A DNA stretch of 64,000 nucleotides, from positions 62,001 to 126,000 of the forward strand of contig CACDWF010000003.1 in NCBI GenBank assembly GCA_902556405.1, read 5' to 3'. This document shows positions 51,379 to 61,979 of the stretch, one piece after another; the stretch's first letter is position 1; the number at the start of each line of letters is the position of its first letter. The DNA is from an uncultured Alphaproteobacteria bacterium (lineage in GTDB: Bacteria > Pseudomonadota > Alphaproteobacteria > Rhodobacterales > Rhodobacteraceae). Made by a program: the position numbers and the translations under genes. The notes beneath the pieces are model-generated. The model was not told the DNA's origin, made no database searches, and was given only the letters and a program-made list of their open reading frames with translations.

Positions 51379-52590
51379 ATGAAATTTTCTAACGGACGCA
51401 TACACAGAGCTCTTCCCGGACCATCGATAATACCAGATAGGGTACTTCAAGCTATGCAAAGACCTGCTCCCAACATTTACGGAGGCGAGCTCGAAGAGAT
51501 TACTATAAGCATATTATCGGATATTTCTAAATTAGCTGGTAGCAAGGGCAGAGTAGCCCTGTATATATCAAATGGTCATGGGGTGTGGGAAGCGGCCTTA
51601 ACAAATCTCTTTAATGAAGATGACAAAATCCTAACTATTTCAAATGGTGTATTTGGCAAGCACTGGGGTAATATTGCTTCAAAGCTTGGGATAGAGGTAG
51701 TTCATTTAGAATACGGAATGGACAGGCCTTTTGAATTCAATGACCTCGAAAAAGCTCTTTCCGAGGATAAAGATAAAAAGATCAAAGGTATTTTGGTTGT
51801 TCAAACAGACACTGCTTCTTCTATGCTCTTAAACATAGAAGAAATAAGTAAATTAAAAAAAAGTTTGAATCATCCAGCTTTGTTATTAGTAGATAGTATT
51901 GCATGTTTTGGATGCGATGATATGAAAATGGATGAATGGGGTGTTGATCTACTATTAACAGCATCACAAAAAGGTCTAATGACTCCGCCTGGCTTAGGAT
52001 ACCTAGTGATAGGAGAGAGAGCTGAGATCCAAGCAAAAAAAGTTACAAAAAAATCAGCTTACTGGGATTGGGGTCCTAGACTTGATCCAACAAATTTTTA
52101 TGAAATTTATTTTGGAACTGCACCAACACACTTACTATTTGCTCAACAGGCAGCACTAGAGATTATGAACGAAGAAGGTAAAGATAATATAATAAAAAGA
52201 CATGAAATACTTGCCGGTACAGTCTGGAAAGCCGTTGATATATGGAGTCAAGAAGGCGTGTTGAAATTTAATGTTCCTAAAAAAGAAAACAGATCTCATG
52301 CTGTCACCACACTTGTTGCAAAAAACTATGATCTTCTCCCATTTAAAAAATGGGTAGAGAAAAATACTGGGGTTGAGTTGGGGATTGGATTAGGATTTGA
52401 GGGTCCAGAGTACTTTGATGGGAATTCTGCGTTCAGAATTGCACATATGGGCCACCTTAATCCTCACATGCTTCTTGGGGTTTTAGCTTCGTTAGAAATG
52501 GGTCTTATAGCCTCTAATATACCATTTAAAAAGGGCGGCCTAGACAATGCTATTGATTACTTGGCAGATTCTATAAATAATGCGAGCTAA
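51379..52590 (+). CDS. Class V aminotransferase (serine-glyoxylate aminotransferase-like)
   Basis: PLP-lysine region LLLTASQKGLMTPPGLGYLVIG. Confidence 0.87.
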   Translation: MKFSNGRIHRALPGPSIIPDRVLQAMQRPAPNIYGGELEEITISILSDISKLAGSKGRVALYISNGHGVWEAALTNLFNEDDKILTISNGVFGKHWGNIASKLGIEVVHLEYGMDRPFEFNDLEKALSEDKDKKIKGILVVQTDTASSMLLNIEEISKLKKSLNHPALLLVDSIACFGCDDMKMDEWGVDLLLTASQKGLMTPPGLGYLVIGERAEIQAKKVTKKSAYWDWGPRLDPTNFYEIYFGTAPTHLLFAQQAALEIMNEEGKDNIIKRHEILAGTVWKAVDIWSQEGVLKFNVPKKENRSHAVTTLVAKNYDLLPFKKWVEKNTGVELGIGLGFEGPEYFDGNSAFRIAHMGHLNPHMLLGVLASLEMGLIASNIPFKKGGLDNAIDYLADSINNAS

Positions 52591-53684
52591 AGATACTTAA
52601 TTATCCTATTCATTGCATCATCTAAGGCCCTTAAATCGTTATTTGTGCCTGCGGTAATTCTTATAAACGAATTGAGAGGATTAACACTTGGCATGCGGAC
52701 AAAAATCTTTTCTTGAATTAAACTGTTCATTAACTTTGCCGCAAAGTTACAATCACCACCACTATTTATAGGCACGAAATTTGTTCTAGACGCCAACGAC
52801 GTAAAGCCAAATTTCTTAAAAATCGCTGCAATATCTTTTTTTGATTTGTCAACTTTTTTCAAAACAACCTGTAAATACTTCTGATCTTCCAACGCTACTT
52901 TGGCAGCGATTTGACCAAGTCTGTTTACTCCGAAGTGATTTCTTACTTTATTAAAAGCCTCAACCAATTTCCTATTTCCAATTCCGTAGCCTATCCTTAA
53001 CCCTGCCAAGCCATAGGCCTTAGAAAAAGTTCTAAATCTAATAACGTTTTCCCGCCCTATGTCAATCGGAGCTAATTCATTCACATCTACGAAGTCTGAG
53101 TATGCTTCGTCGAGACAAAGTATTGTTTTGTCAGGTATATTATCTATGAAGTTCTGTATTCTTTCTTTAGAGTGAAAAGTTCCCATTGGGTTGTCGGGAT
53201 TAGACAAGTATACAATTTTCGCCTTACTTTTTTTTGTGGCACTTAGCAACGCATCAAGATCCTCATAATTATTGTTATAAGGAACGAGAGAAATATTACC
53301 TCCAAAGCCATCCACATGATATTTAAAAGTTGGGTAGGCACCAAGGGAAGAAACAACCTTATCGCCTGGTTCTATAAAAAGCCTCACGAGGTTTCCTAAA
53401 AGCCCATCAATACCCTCCCCTACTGTAAAACTGTCTCTGGGCATCTTATAGAACTCTGACAATGTCTGTAAAAGATCAAAACTCTCAGGATCTCCATATT
53501 TCCAGACATGTTCAGATTGAGTCTTTATCGCATTTATAACCCTTTTAGAGGGACCGAACACACTCTCATTAGCGCCCATTCTAGCATCGAAACTTAATTT
53601 ATTTTCTCTCTCCTGACTTTCTGGTCCTACGAAAGGTACAGATACGGGTAAGCCATTCGCTATATTAGTAAACTTAGCTTTCAA
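52587..53684 (-). CDS. hisC: Histidinol-phosphate aminotransferase-like class I/II aminotransferase
   Basis: LDEAYSDF; RTFSKAYGLAGLRIGYGIG. Confidence 0.8.
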   Translation of the reverse strand: MKAKFTNIANGLPVSVPFVGPESQERENKLSFDARMGANESVFGPSKRVINAIKTQSEHVWKYGDPESFDLLQTLSEFYKMPRDSFTVGEGIDGLLGNLVRLFIEPGDKVVSSLGAYPTFKYHVDGFGGNISLVPYNNNYEDLDALLSATKKSKAKIVYLSNPDNPMGTFHSKERIQNFIDNIPDKTILCLDEAYSDFVDVNELAPIDIGRENVIRFRTFSKAYGLAGLRIGYGIGNRKLVEAFNKVRNHFGVNRLGQIAAKVALEDQKYLQVVLKKVDKSKKDIAAIFKKFGFTSLASRTNFVPINSGGDCNFAAKLMNSLIQEKIFVRMPSVNPLNSFIRITAGTNNDLRALDDAMNRIIKYL

Positions 53685-56419
53685 TTGTTAATTTTCTCCA
53701 ATCCTTCTAACAAAGATTTCTGTTTGTTTAATTTTGACTTAAGATCTTCATGATCAGACTCAAACTTTTCTATAACAGTTTTTGGAGCTTTATCTCTGAA
53801 GTTTTTATTGTTAAGTTTTTCTGACAATTTTATATTTTCACTCTCTAACTTTTTTAATATTACATTTACTCTCTCTTTCTCACGCTCCAAATTAAAATCC
53901 GATTGAACAGAAACAAAGGCCTCTACTTTACCTCCTGAAATTGCCAAAGCATTCTCAGGTTTTCTTTGAACTTGCTTGATTTCTAATAGCCTGGCTAACT
54001 TGCAAATAATTTTTTCGTTCTCTTTGATATAACTATATTGCTTGGCTTCCAGATCACGCACGAGTAAATCTGTTTTTCCACCTGAAAGTAAATTAAAATC
54101 TGACTTGGTAGACCTTATATCCTCAATAAAAGATATAACATTTTCTATTTTATTAACCTGATTTTTGTCTATGGAATTAACATCTATTGTAGGCCAATCA
54201 CTGTTAGATAAGAGTCCTTTATCCTTGCTAAAATGCTCCCAAAGCTCCTCAGTCACAAAGGGCATTATAGGATGAAGCATCTTCAAGCACGCTACAAAAG
54301 CCCAGGACAATGTTTTTCGTGTTTCTTGAACAGTTTTTTCATCTTCATTATCTAAAAGAGATTTGGAGAACTCAATATACCAATCACAGAAAATACCCCA
54401 AGTGTGATTGTAAAGATTATTAGCGATATCGTTAAACCGAAATCTTTCATAACTTTGATTAACTGAACCCAAAATGTCCTGAGTTTTACCTATTATCCAC
54501 TTATTTGGTGGTGCCTCAACACTTGAAATATCAAACTCATCATCAAAATGACAACCATTCATTTCCAAGTATTTTGCTGCATTCCAAATCTTGGTTACGA
54601 AATTTCTATATCCCTCAATTCTTGATTCAGATAATTTTAAATCTCGTCCGGTAACTGCCATAGCTGTTAATGTAAACCTGAGAGGATCAGCCCCATATTT
54701 TTCAATTAGGTCTAGTGGATCAAGCACATTACCAAGAGACTTAGACATTTTTTTTCCATGCTCGTCTCTTACCAAAGCATGAACATAGACTTTTTTGAAA
54801 GGAATTTGTTTTACCGTTGCAAGTTGCATCATTATCATTCTTGCAACCCAGAAAAAAATAATATCGAAACCTGTTACTAAAACACTTGTGGGGTAGTATC
54901 TTTCCATGAAGCCTTTTTCATCGGGCCATCCAAGCGTTCCAATAGGCCAAATGCCTGAAGAAAACCAAGTATCAAGTACATCTGGATCTTGATAAATATT
55001 GCTATGTCCTGCCAATTTTTCAGCTTCTTCAAAACTTTCTGCGCAATATTCATTTCCTTCATCATCATACCAAACGGGTATCTGGTGTCCCCACCATAAC
55101 TGTCTTGAAATACACCAAGGCTCAATATTTTCGAGCCAGTTGAAATAAACTTTTTTATCTCGTTCTGGGATAATTTCTATTTCATTCTCCCTAACAACAT
55201 TAATAGCTTCTTTAACAATTTTTTTTGAGTCAACAAACCACTGGGTCGTTAAAAAAGGCTCAACTACCACTTTTGATCTATCACCATGTGGTACAAAGTG
55301 TACGTCCTCCTTCTCTGCTTCAAAAGAACCTTCTTCTTTTAGTAATTGTAAAATTTTTTTTCTTGCCTCAAATCTTTCAAGTCCATTTAATTGGTAAATA
55401 TCAACAGACGGCTTAATTTCATTTGCAAAATCTTCATTATTTTTGATTTGAATCTTTGCACTTGTATCAAAAACATTAATCACTCTTAAACCATGCCTTG
55501 TACCAACCTCCCAATCATTAAAGTCATGGGCAGGAGTAATCTTAACAGCACCTGTGCCTTTCGCAGGATCCGCATAATCATCTGCTATCACTGGGATCTT
55601 TCTTCCAACCAATGGTAATATTACTGATTTCCCAATCAAATCCCTGTACCGCTCATCACAAGGGTTAACAATCACGGCAGTATCTCCAAGTAGTGTCTCT
55701 GGTCTCGTAGTTGCAATAACTACATGATCCGTAGGCATCCTTTTTAAAACCACTCCATTCTCATCAGTTTCTACTCCAAAATTGAATACACCTTCCTCTA
55801 AAAAATACTTTAATTCCCAGATTTTTCCTCGAACCTCTACTTGCTCAACCTCTAGATCTGAAATGGCACTTTGAAACTTTGGATCCCAATTTACCAATTT
55901 TTTACCCTTATAAATTAATCCTTTATTGTAGAAATCTACAAAGACCTTCATTACAGCCTTATGAAAATCAGGATCCATGGTAAATCTATTTCGGCTCCAG
56001 TCGCAAGATGCTCCCAACCTCTTCAACTGATCAATTATAGTGTTCCCAGATTTTTCTTTCCACTTCCAAACCTCTTCAAGAAACCTATCTCGACCCATTT
56101 CCTGTCTGCTTTTATTGTTTTTTTCTAATTCTCTTTCAACCACCATTTGAGTTGCAATTCCTGCATGATCCTGACCAGGTTGCCATAAAACATCATAACC
56201 ATTCATTCTATGATACCTCACCAATACGTCCTGAATTGTATTATTAAATGCATGACCAATATGTAAGCTGCCGGTAACGTTAGGTGGCGGTATCATTATT
56301 GAAAATGGTGGTTTACCTTTTTCGCTTTTTTTACCTGACTTAAAAGCACCGGCCTCCGCCCAACGATGATTTATTTTTTTTTCAGCCTCTATAGGACTGA
56401 ATCTATTTGGAAGGCTCAT
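53681..56419 (-). CDS. valS: Valyl-tRNA synthetase
   Basis: PPPNVTGSLHIGHAFNNTIQD; GKKMSKSLGNVLDP. Confidence 0.96.
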   Translation of the reverse strand: MSLPNRFSPIEAEKKINHRWAEAGAFKSGKKSEKGKPPFSIMIPPPNVTGSLHIGHAFNNTIQDVLVRYHRMNGYDVLWQPGQDHAGIATQMVVERELEKNNKSRQEMGRDRFLEEVWKWKEKSGNTIIDQLKRLGASCDWSRNRFTMDPDFHKAVMKVFVDFYNKGLIYKGKKLVNWDPKFQSAISDLEVEQVEVRGKIWELKYFLEEGVFNFGVETDENGVVLKRMPTDHVVIATTRPETLLGDTAVIVNPCDERYRDLIGKSVILPLVGRKIPVIADDYADPAKGTGAVKITPAHDFNDWEVGTRHGLRVINVFDTSAKIQIKNNEDFANEIKPSVDIYQLNGLERFEARKKILQLLKEEGSFEAEKEDVHFVPHGDRSKVVVEPFLTTQWFVDSKKIVKEAINVVRENEIEIIPERDKKVYFNWLENIEPWCISRQLWWGHQIPVWYDDEGNEYCAESFEEAEKLAGHSNIYQDPDVLDTWFSSGIWPIGTLGWPDEKGFMERYYPTSVLVTGFDIIFFWVARMIMMQLATVKQIPFKKVYVHALVRDEHGKKMSKSLGNVLDPLDLIEKYGADPLRFTLTAMAVTGRDLKLSESRIEGYRNFVTKIWNAAKYLEMNGCHFDDEFDISSVEAPPNKWIIGKTQDILGSVNQSYERFRFNDIANNLYNHTWGIFCDWYIEFSKSLLDNEDEKTVQETRKTLSWAFVACLKMLHPIMPFVTEELWEHFSKDKGLLSNSDWPTIDVNSIDKNQVNKIENVISFIEDIRSTKSDFNLLSGGKTDLLVRDLEAKQYSYIKENEKIICKLARLLEIKQVQRKPENALAISGGKVEAFVSVQSDFNLEREKERVNVILKKLESENIKLSEKLNNKNFRDKAPKTVIEKFESDHEDLKSKLNKQKSLLEGLEKINN

Positions 56420-56568
56420 CTTAAATTGTATCCTACTTGGTGCTCCACACGACGATAGACGTTAACTTTACTCGGGTATTAAAATTTCTTTTTAAACGGT
56501 TCATTAATTTTGCGTGTTGATCAATATAAATCTTCAATAACATTGTAGTTAAACTTCTTTCCACTTAA

Positions 56569-57051
56569 CTAAGGAGCATTTACACTAATTTTTTTTAATT
56601 CTTTTATTATTACTGCCTTCGTATCTCGACTACTCAAACCTAATTTATTTTTTTTTGATAATGCAAGAAGTTTAGCTTTTGTTAACGAGTTTAAGTCAGG
56701 ACTCATTGTTGTTTCATTACTGGTTTTTGTTTTTTCTGACTTTAAAGCATCCGCTTTATTCTTTGTCTGAAAATTCTTAAGTTCACTTTTTACAATTTTT
56801 CTTATTAAGTGCGCCAGCTTCTTTTCATTAATGTCGATAAATTCAGTAGACTGTCTTTTATTACCCTTTGCTACCAAATTTTCTTTCTTAAGATTAATTG
56901 TTTTATATTCACTAACTTTGAAAAGATTTTCTTTCTCCCCTGAAACGACAGTTTTAATATCACCAAGAATTTCCTGAAGATCAACTTGACTATTCTCTAT
57001 TTTCTCTTTTTTTACCGTCTTTTTATCAGCCATTAAATATTCCTCATACAA
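56569..57051 (-). CDS. Hypothetical protein in the position usually held by PopZ/DUF2497
   Basis: 160 aa lysine-rich; located between tolC-like and valS genes. Confidence 0.55.
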   Translation of the reverse strand: MYEEYLMADKKTVKKEKIENSQVDLQEILGDIKTVVSGEKENLFKVSEYKTINLKKENLVAKGNKRQSTEFIDINEKKLAHLIRKIVKSELKNFQTKNKADALKSEKTKTSNETTMSPDLNSLTKAKLLALSKKNKLGLSSRDTKAVIIKELKKISVNAP

Positions 57052-57060
57052 GGTAATCTC

Positions 57061-58320
57061 TTAGCGTAGCTGGATCTCACTTCTCAGACTACCGATCTCG
57101 GCTAGTAAGTCAAATTTTGCTATTAATATATCTGTCGTTGCCGTCACTAATTCAAGTTCAGAATTAAGAAAATTTTGATAGGCTTGGTCAGTATCCAACG
57201 AAGTCTTTCCTCCAAGCTTCCATTCTTCAAATACGCTCTCGTATAACTCATTCAAAGCGTTGGACTCTTCTTGCTTTGCAATAACCGAAGATCTTAAGGC
57301 ATTTAAATCCAGCCACTTTGTTGTAATATCCCTTTGCAACAATTTTTTTCTAACTGAAATATCGATTGCCTTTGCTGCCAATTTGTTTGATGCAATCTTA
57401 ACTTGAGCTTTTTTTTGACCCCCACTATAGAGAGTGAGATTTGAAGTTAAAGAAATACGTCCGGAACTAATGTTGTTTCCCAGGGTCTGGCTATCACCAT
57501 AAGCTAAACTTCCAGAAAGGTTTAGATTTGGTAACCGAGATTTTTCGGTAGATCTTAATTCTTCTTTGAGTGCTTTCTCCTCAAGCATAAGGATTTTTAA
57601 ACTGAGATCATTCTCCATACCAACTCTAATTTTAGTTTCTAATTCAGAAGGTTCTTTTGTTTCTATTTGTGGAAGTATCGGATTATCTGGGAATTTACCC
57701 ACTAAAGTCTTATAACTTTCTCTAAACTTCTTAACATTTGCTTGGCCCACCTTTAGTTGCGCCTCAGCGCCAGAAATAGAAGCTTTGGCTCTCAACAGAT
57801 CTGATCTTGTGGCTTCACCTAAATCGAACCTATTCTTTACTGCCAAAAATTGCTGCTTTCTTATTTCGAGACTACTTTCATAAAGCTCTACTATCTTTAT
57901 CGCCTTAAATAATTCTAGGTGCACTTTAGCCACACTCAGTATCAGATCATCTTCAAACTTTTTAAAGGAAAGTTTTGAGGCTTCATTCAAACGACTAGAT
58001 GATCTCTTCTTTGCATCAAGTACTCCAAAGTCAAATAATGTAAACGAGGAATTCAGGGAAATACTGTAGCTATCTGAGTCCTGGTTTGTTTGAAAGTTAG
58101 ATGATCGGGTCCCTGTACCACTTAATGATAGGCTTGGTAACATTGTTCCTTTTTGAATTAAAAAATTCTGATAACTATTATCGAGCAATGCTTTTTGGCT
58201 CTTCAAACTCTCATTATTTTCTAGTGCCGTTTGAATCGATTGTTTAATACTCTGTGAGAAAGCCACCTCGCAGAAACATATAATCATCGAAATTAATATT
58301 ACAAAAGTCTTAGCATTCAT
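57061..58320 (-). CDS. tolC: TolC family outer membrane protein
   Basis: Signal peptide plus TolC-like repeats: SLKSQKALLDNSYQNFLIQKGTMLPSLSLSGTGTRS...NRFDLGEATRSDLLRAKASISGAEAQL. Confidence 0.88.
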   Translation of the reverse strand: MNAKTFVILISMIICFCEVAFSQSIKQSIQTALENNESLKSQKALLDNSYQNFLIQKGTMLPSLSLSGTGTRSSNFQTNQDSDSYSISLNSSFTLFDFGVLDAKKRSSSRLNEASKLSFKKFEDDLILSVAKVHLELFKAIKIVELYESSLEIRKQQFLAVKNRFDLGEATRSDLLRAKASISGAEAQLKVGQANVKKFRESYKTLVGKFPDNPILPQIETKEPSELETKIRVGMENDLSLKILMLEEKALKEELRSTEKSRLPNLNLSGSLAYGDSQTLGNNISSGRISLTSNLTLYSGGQKKAQVKIASNKLAAKAIDISVRKKLLQRDITTKWLDLNALRSSVIAKQEESNALNELYESVFEEWKLGGKTSLDTDQAYQNFLNSELELVTATTDILIAKFDLLAEIGSLRSEIQLR

Positions 58321-58335
58321 TTAATTTTGACCTAT

Positions 58336-58986
58336 TCACAGAGTAAATTCCTTGGCTCTTTTAAACTCATCTAATAGAGCACAATTTGCTTCAAAAAGAT
58401 TACTCCACTGTACCCCTGATTTTATTTTTGTTCCTAACCTGCATTGACCTAAATATTTTTCTCTAAATACGGTTATGATTTTACCATCTAGCTTAAGCTG
58501 ATTTATGATTTCTTCATTTACATATTCAACAGCGCCCTCGATTAAAATTGCATCATAAGGACCCTCTGTTTTTGCTCCTTCGTTAATATTACCTTCTTTA
58601 ACCAAAATATTGTCATACCCGTTTTCAATTAACCTATTTTGAGCTTCTTGGGCAAGGTCATGTCTCTCAACAGCAACCACAAAATTTACAAGTGACGATA
58701 ATAGAGCACAACTGTAGCCAAAACCTGTAGCCAGACTGAGAACATTATCTGTCGGTTTGAGATCTAAAAATTGTAGCATCTTAGCTAGCAGCCAAGGACT
58801 TATGGATATTCTATCATTTTGTATTAGTAAATCCGTTTCACTATAGGACAAGCTAGAGAGGTTACTTGGTAAAAACTTATCTCGTTGTACATCTTCCAAA
58901 GCTAAGAGAAGTTTTGGATTTGTTACGTTTGCTGGTCGAATTAGGTTATCTACCATATTTTTTCGTGCTTTTTTATAGTCAAACAT
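58336..58986 (-). CDS. pcm: Protein-L-isoaspartate O-methyltransferase family
   Basis: MVDNLIRPANVTNPKLLLALEDVQRDKFLP; VLSLATGFGYSCALLSSLV. Confidence 0.88.
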   Translation of the reverse strand: MFDYKKARKNMVDNLIRPANVTNPKLLLALEDVQRDKFLPSNLSSLSYSETDLLIQNDRISISPWLLAKMLQFLDLKPTDNVLSLATGFGYSCALLSSLVNFVVAVERHDLAQEAQNRLIENGYDNILVKEGNINEGAKTEGPYDAILIEGAVEYVNEEIINQLKLDGKIITVFREKYLGQCRLGTKIKSGVQWSNLFEANCALLDEFKRAKEFTL

Positions 58987-59100
58987 TTGATGAACTCAAC
59001 CAATAATTTAAGAAGAAAATTTATCTCTGAAAGATTTACATAATATTATATGTTCTTGCAATGAATTAAATTATTTTATATTGCTATTTTCTAATGAATG

Positions 59101-59174
59101 GGCGACGTGGCGGAGTGGTTACGCAGCGGACTGCAAATCCGTGGACACCGGTTCGAATCCGGTCGTCGCCTCCA
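59101..59174 (+). tRNA. tRNA-Cys (anticodon GCA)
   Basis: GGCGACGTGGCGGAGTGGTTACGCAGCGGACTGCAAATCCGTGGACACCGGTTCGAATCCGGTCGTCGCCTCCA. Confidence 0.95.
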
Positions 59175-59208
59175 TCTATAATATCTAAAGAAAGCACAGT
59201 TTATTTAA

Positions 59209-60261
59209 ATGCCCGATCTCGTGAATAAAGAATACGTCATTGATATTATAAAGAAAATTAATTATCCCGGCAATCTAGATCTTATCGATCGGATTGAATA
59301 CCTTGATGTATCCAGACGGAATGTGAAAATAATCGTAAACTCAGAATTGACCAGTAAGACAGAAAAGTTAACAAAACTATGGCAATCTCTTATTGAAAAA
59401 GATGGCAAAATTGAGGGCTGCTCTGTAATTCACACTAGGCACAGTGTCCCAAACCTAAAAAAAAATATGTCTGAAAAAAATACCCAGTTTTTGAATAAAT
59501 ATGACTTATCTCATTTAGGGAAAATAATATTTATTGCCTCTGGAAAGGGGGGTGTAGGAAAATCCACGGTCTCAAGTAATATAGCTGCACAAATAGCACA
59601 AATGGGATTCAAAGTCGGTTTAATGGATGCAGATATCTATGGGCCCAGCCAACCAAGAATGCTTGGGCTAGATAGGTCAAAGGTCCAAATCATTAACAAA
59701 AAAATTCATCCAAAAAAAATAGGTAATTTAAGTATGATGTCCATGGGTATGTTATTCCCAGAACATGAGGCTATTATCTGGCGAGGGCCTATGCTTATGA
59801 AAGCTATACAACAGCTTCTTCTTGAAGTTGCTTGGGATAATCAAGATTATTTCATAGTCGACTTACCCCCTGGAACTGGCGACATACACATAACTTTAGC
59901 ACAAAAGGTGTCGGCATCTGGAGCGATTGTTGTATCAACACCACAAGATATTTCTTTGATAGATGCAAAAAAAGCTATTGCCCTTTACAAAAAAACAGAT
60001 ACTAGAATTCTGGGCTTAATTGAGAATATGTCATATTTTGAATGTTCAAAGTGTGGAGAGAAACATAATATATTCAGCAATGGCGGTGTAGAAAAAGTCA
60101 CTATTAGTGAAAACCTTCCTTATTTAGGCAGTATACCTCTGTCAAAAAAAATAATGGAGTGCGCGGAGAATGGAACACCCTATGCTTCAAAACACCCAGT
60201 AGGCAAAACAATTTTCAATGAAATTGTGAATAATATTTTTAAAGAATTGAATTCCCTTTAA
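59209..60261 (+). CDS. mrp: Mrp/NBP35 (ApbC) family iron-sulfur carrier ATPase
   Basis: IASGKGGVGKSTVSSNIAAQIAQMGFKVGLMDADIYGPSQPRMLG. Confidence 0.94.
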   Translation: MPDLVNKEYVIDIIKKINYPGNLDLIDRIEYLDVSRRNVKIIVNSELTSKTEKLTKLWQSLIEKDGKIEGCSVIHTRHSVPNLKKNMSEKNTQFLNKYDLSHLGKIIFIASGKGGVGKSTVSSNIAAQIAQMGFKVGLMDADIYGPSQPRMLGLDRSKVQIINKKIHPKKIGNLSMMSMGMLFPEHEAIIWRGPMLMKAIQQLLLEVAWDNQDYFIVDLPPGTGDIHITLAQKVSASGAIVVSTPQDISLIDAKKAIALYKKTDTRILGLIENMSYFECSKCGEKHNIFSNGGVEKVTISENLPYLGSIPLSKKIMECAENGTPYASKHPVGKTIFNEIVNNIFKELNSL

Positions 60262-61481
60262 AAGAATACCTCATACGGAATAAAGTCTACGAGATCGCCC
60301 TTTTCTATGTTTTGCTCCCCGTCGGGAAGCTCAATTAGGCCGTTTGACCAAGATAGGCTGGATAGCCTACCCGATCCCTCAAATGGATAAATTGAAACGA
60401 ACCCGTTTTCTTGATTAAATTTAGCTCTCAAAAACTCAGCCCTTCCAGGCCTCTTATATTTGATAAAATTTGCCTTTGTTTTAAAAGAAAAAGGCTTGAA
60501 CCAGGTTTTCCCCCCACCAATCCTACTGAGGGCAGGACGTAAAATAACAAGAGCACAAATAAATGCCGCTACTGGGTTTCCTGGTAACCCAAATACATAC
60601 TTGGTTCCTAACTTTGCACAAATAAATGGTCTCCCGGGTTTGATTGCAATGCGCCAACTAATTACTTTCCCCTCTTTGTTAAGGAATTGCGAAACAAAGT
60701 CTTCTTGCCCTGTCGAAACACCGCCTGTGGTTATAAAAACATCGACAAGGTCCATGTTATCATGGACCTTGTCTCTCAATAAACCTAGATTATCTCCCAA
60801 TGCTCCTAAATTTATTACAGTATGACCCCAATTTTCCAATAGTACCTTTAACGGAATCAAATTTGTATCAAAAATAACGCCGCTACTTTGCCTTTCAATA
60901 TTAGTCCTGAGTTCATTCCCGGTGGTTATAAGCCCAACTTTAAGTGGTTTAAATACAGATACATAAGAATTCCCAGATCCTATTAGCGCAGCTAAATCTG
61001 TTAATTTGATTTGGCTACCTTTTTCAAATAAAAGATCGCCTTTTTTAAAATCCTCGCCTTTCAGTCTTACATTATTTTCTTTGTCATCATCCTGAACAAA
61101 ATATATCTTTTGATTTTGTTCATTTGTATTCTCCTTGAAAATAATTCTGGTTGTTCCAAGTGGAATAGGTGCCCCTGTTAAAATTTTAATTCCCTCGTTT
61201 TTTTTTAGAATAACATTAGGTTCAGCTCCCGGTTTCAACAAACCCTCTCGAAGAGAGAAGTTCTTTGTGGCTGATTTAGTGTCTTCATTTAAGGCAAAAC
61301 CATCTATAGCCGAATTATTAAATGGCGGGTTATCATATTTAGCGAAAATATCTTTTGACAATATTCTATTAACGCAACTGTCTACACTAACTTTGGTTTC
61401 CCTTGATAAAACTTTCAGTTCATCCTTCAGATTAGAAAATAACTTACTAAGGGGAGTTAATTGAAAATTTGGTGAGCTCAC
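60258..61481 (-). CDS. moeA: Molybdopterin molybdenumtransferase
   Basis: NPPFNNSAIDGFAL; FITTGGVSTGQEDF; FGLPGNPVAAFIC. Confidence 0.93.
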   Translation of the reverse strand: MSSPNFQLTPLSKLFSNLKDELKVLSRETKVSVDSCVNRILSKDIFAKYDNPPFNNSAIDGFALNEDTKSATKNFSLREGLLKPGAEPNVILKKNEGIKILTGAPIPLGTTRIIFKENTNEQNQKIYFVQDDDKENNVRLKGEDFKKGDLLFEKGSQIKLTDLAALIGSGNSYVSVFKPLKVGLITTGNELRTNIERQSSGVIFDTNLIPLKVLLENWGHTVINLGALGDNLGLLRDKVHDNMDLVDVFITTGGVSTGQEDFVSQFLNKEGKVISWRIAIKPGRPFICAKLGTKYVFGLPGNPVAAFICALVILRPALSRIGGGKTWFKPFSFKTKANFIKYKRPGRAEFLRAKFNQENGFVSIYPFEGSGRLSSLSWSNGLIELPDGEQNIEKGDLVDFIPYEVFF

Positions 61482-61484
61482 TCT

Positions 61485-61979
61485 TTAATTAACTCCTAAA
61501 GTTGTTTCTATAAAGTCACAGATCTCCTGAATATCATCTCTGTTAAATTGTGGTAATACTGTATTTTGGATTTTATGTTTATTGAATACTAGTCCGCATA
61601 TCGTTTGGTCAGTTTTATATAGCGGTGTTTTCTTGCTCACGCCATCTACAACTTCAATTTTTTTGTGTCCACTTAATTTGAACCCCTCTACCATAACAAT
61701 ATCGACAGGAATGATCTGTTTAATTAAATCATTCAGGTTCGCTTCACATAGTTGTCTAGAAAATTTGATCCATTTTTTATCAGAAGCTAGTATTGTCTCT
61801 TTTGCACCCGCATTAAAGTGCCTAAAGGAGTCTGTACCCTGCTGATCTATTGAAAAATTGTGATGGGAATGCTTAATAGTGGATATGGAAAGATTTCTTT
61901 TATTGAACTCCTTTATTAATTTTTCAATCAAAGTTGTTTTTCCCGTATTCTTCCATCCCACTACCACTATAACTTTCAT
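61485..61979 (-). CDS. mobB: Molybdopterin-guanine dinucleotide biosynthesis protein B
   Basis: VVGWKNTGKTTLIEKLIKEFNKR. Confidence 0.92.
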   Translation of the reverse strand: MKVIVVVGWKNTGKTTLIEKLIKEFNKRNLSISTIKHSHHNFSIDQQGTDSFRHFNAGAKETILASDKKWIKFSRQLCEANLNDLIKQIIPVDIVMVEGFKLSGHKKIEVVDGVSKKTPLYKTDQTICGLVFNKHKIQNTVLPQFNRDDIQEICDFIETTLGVN

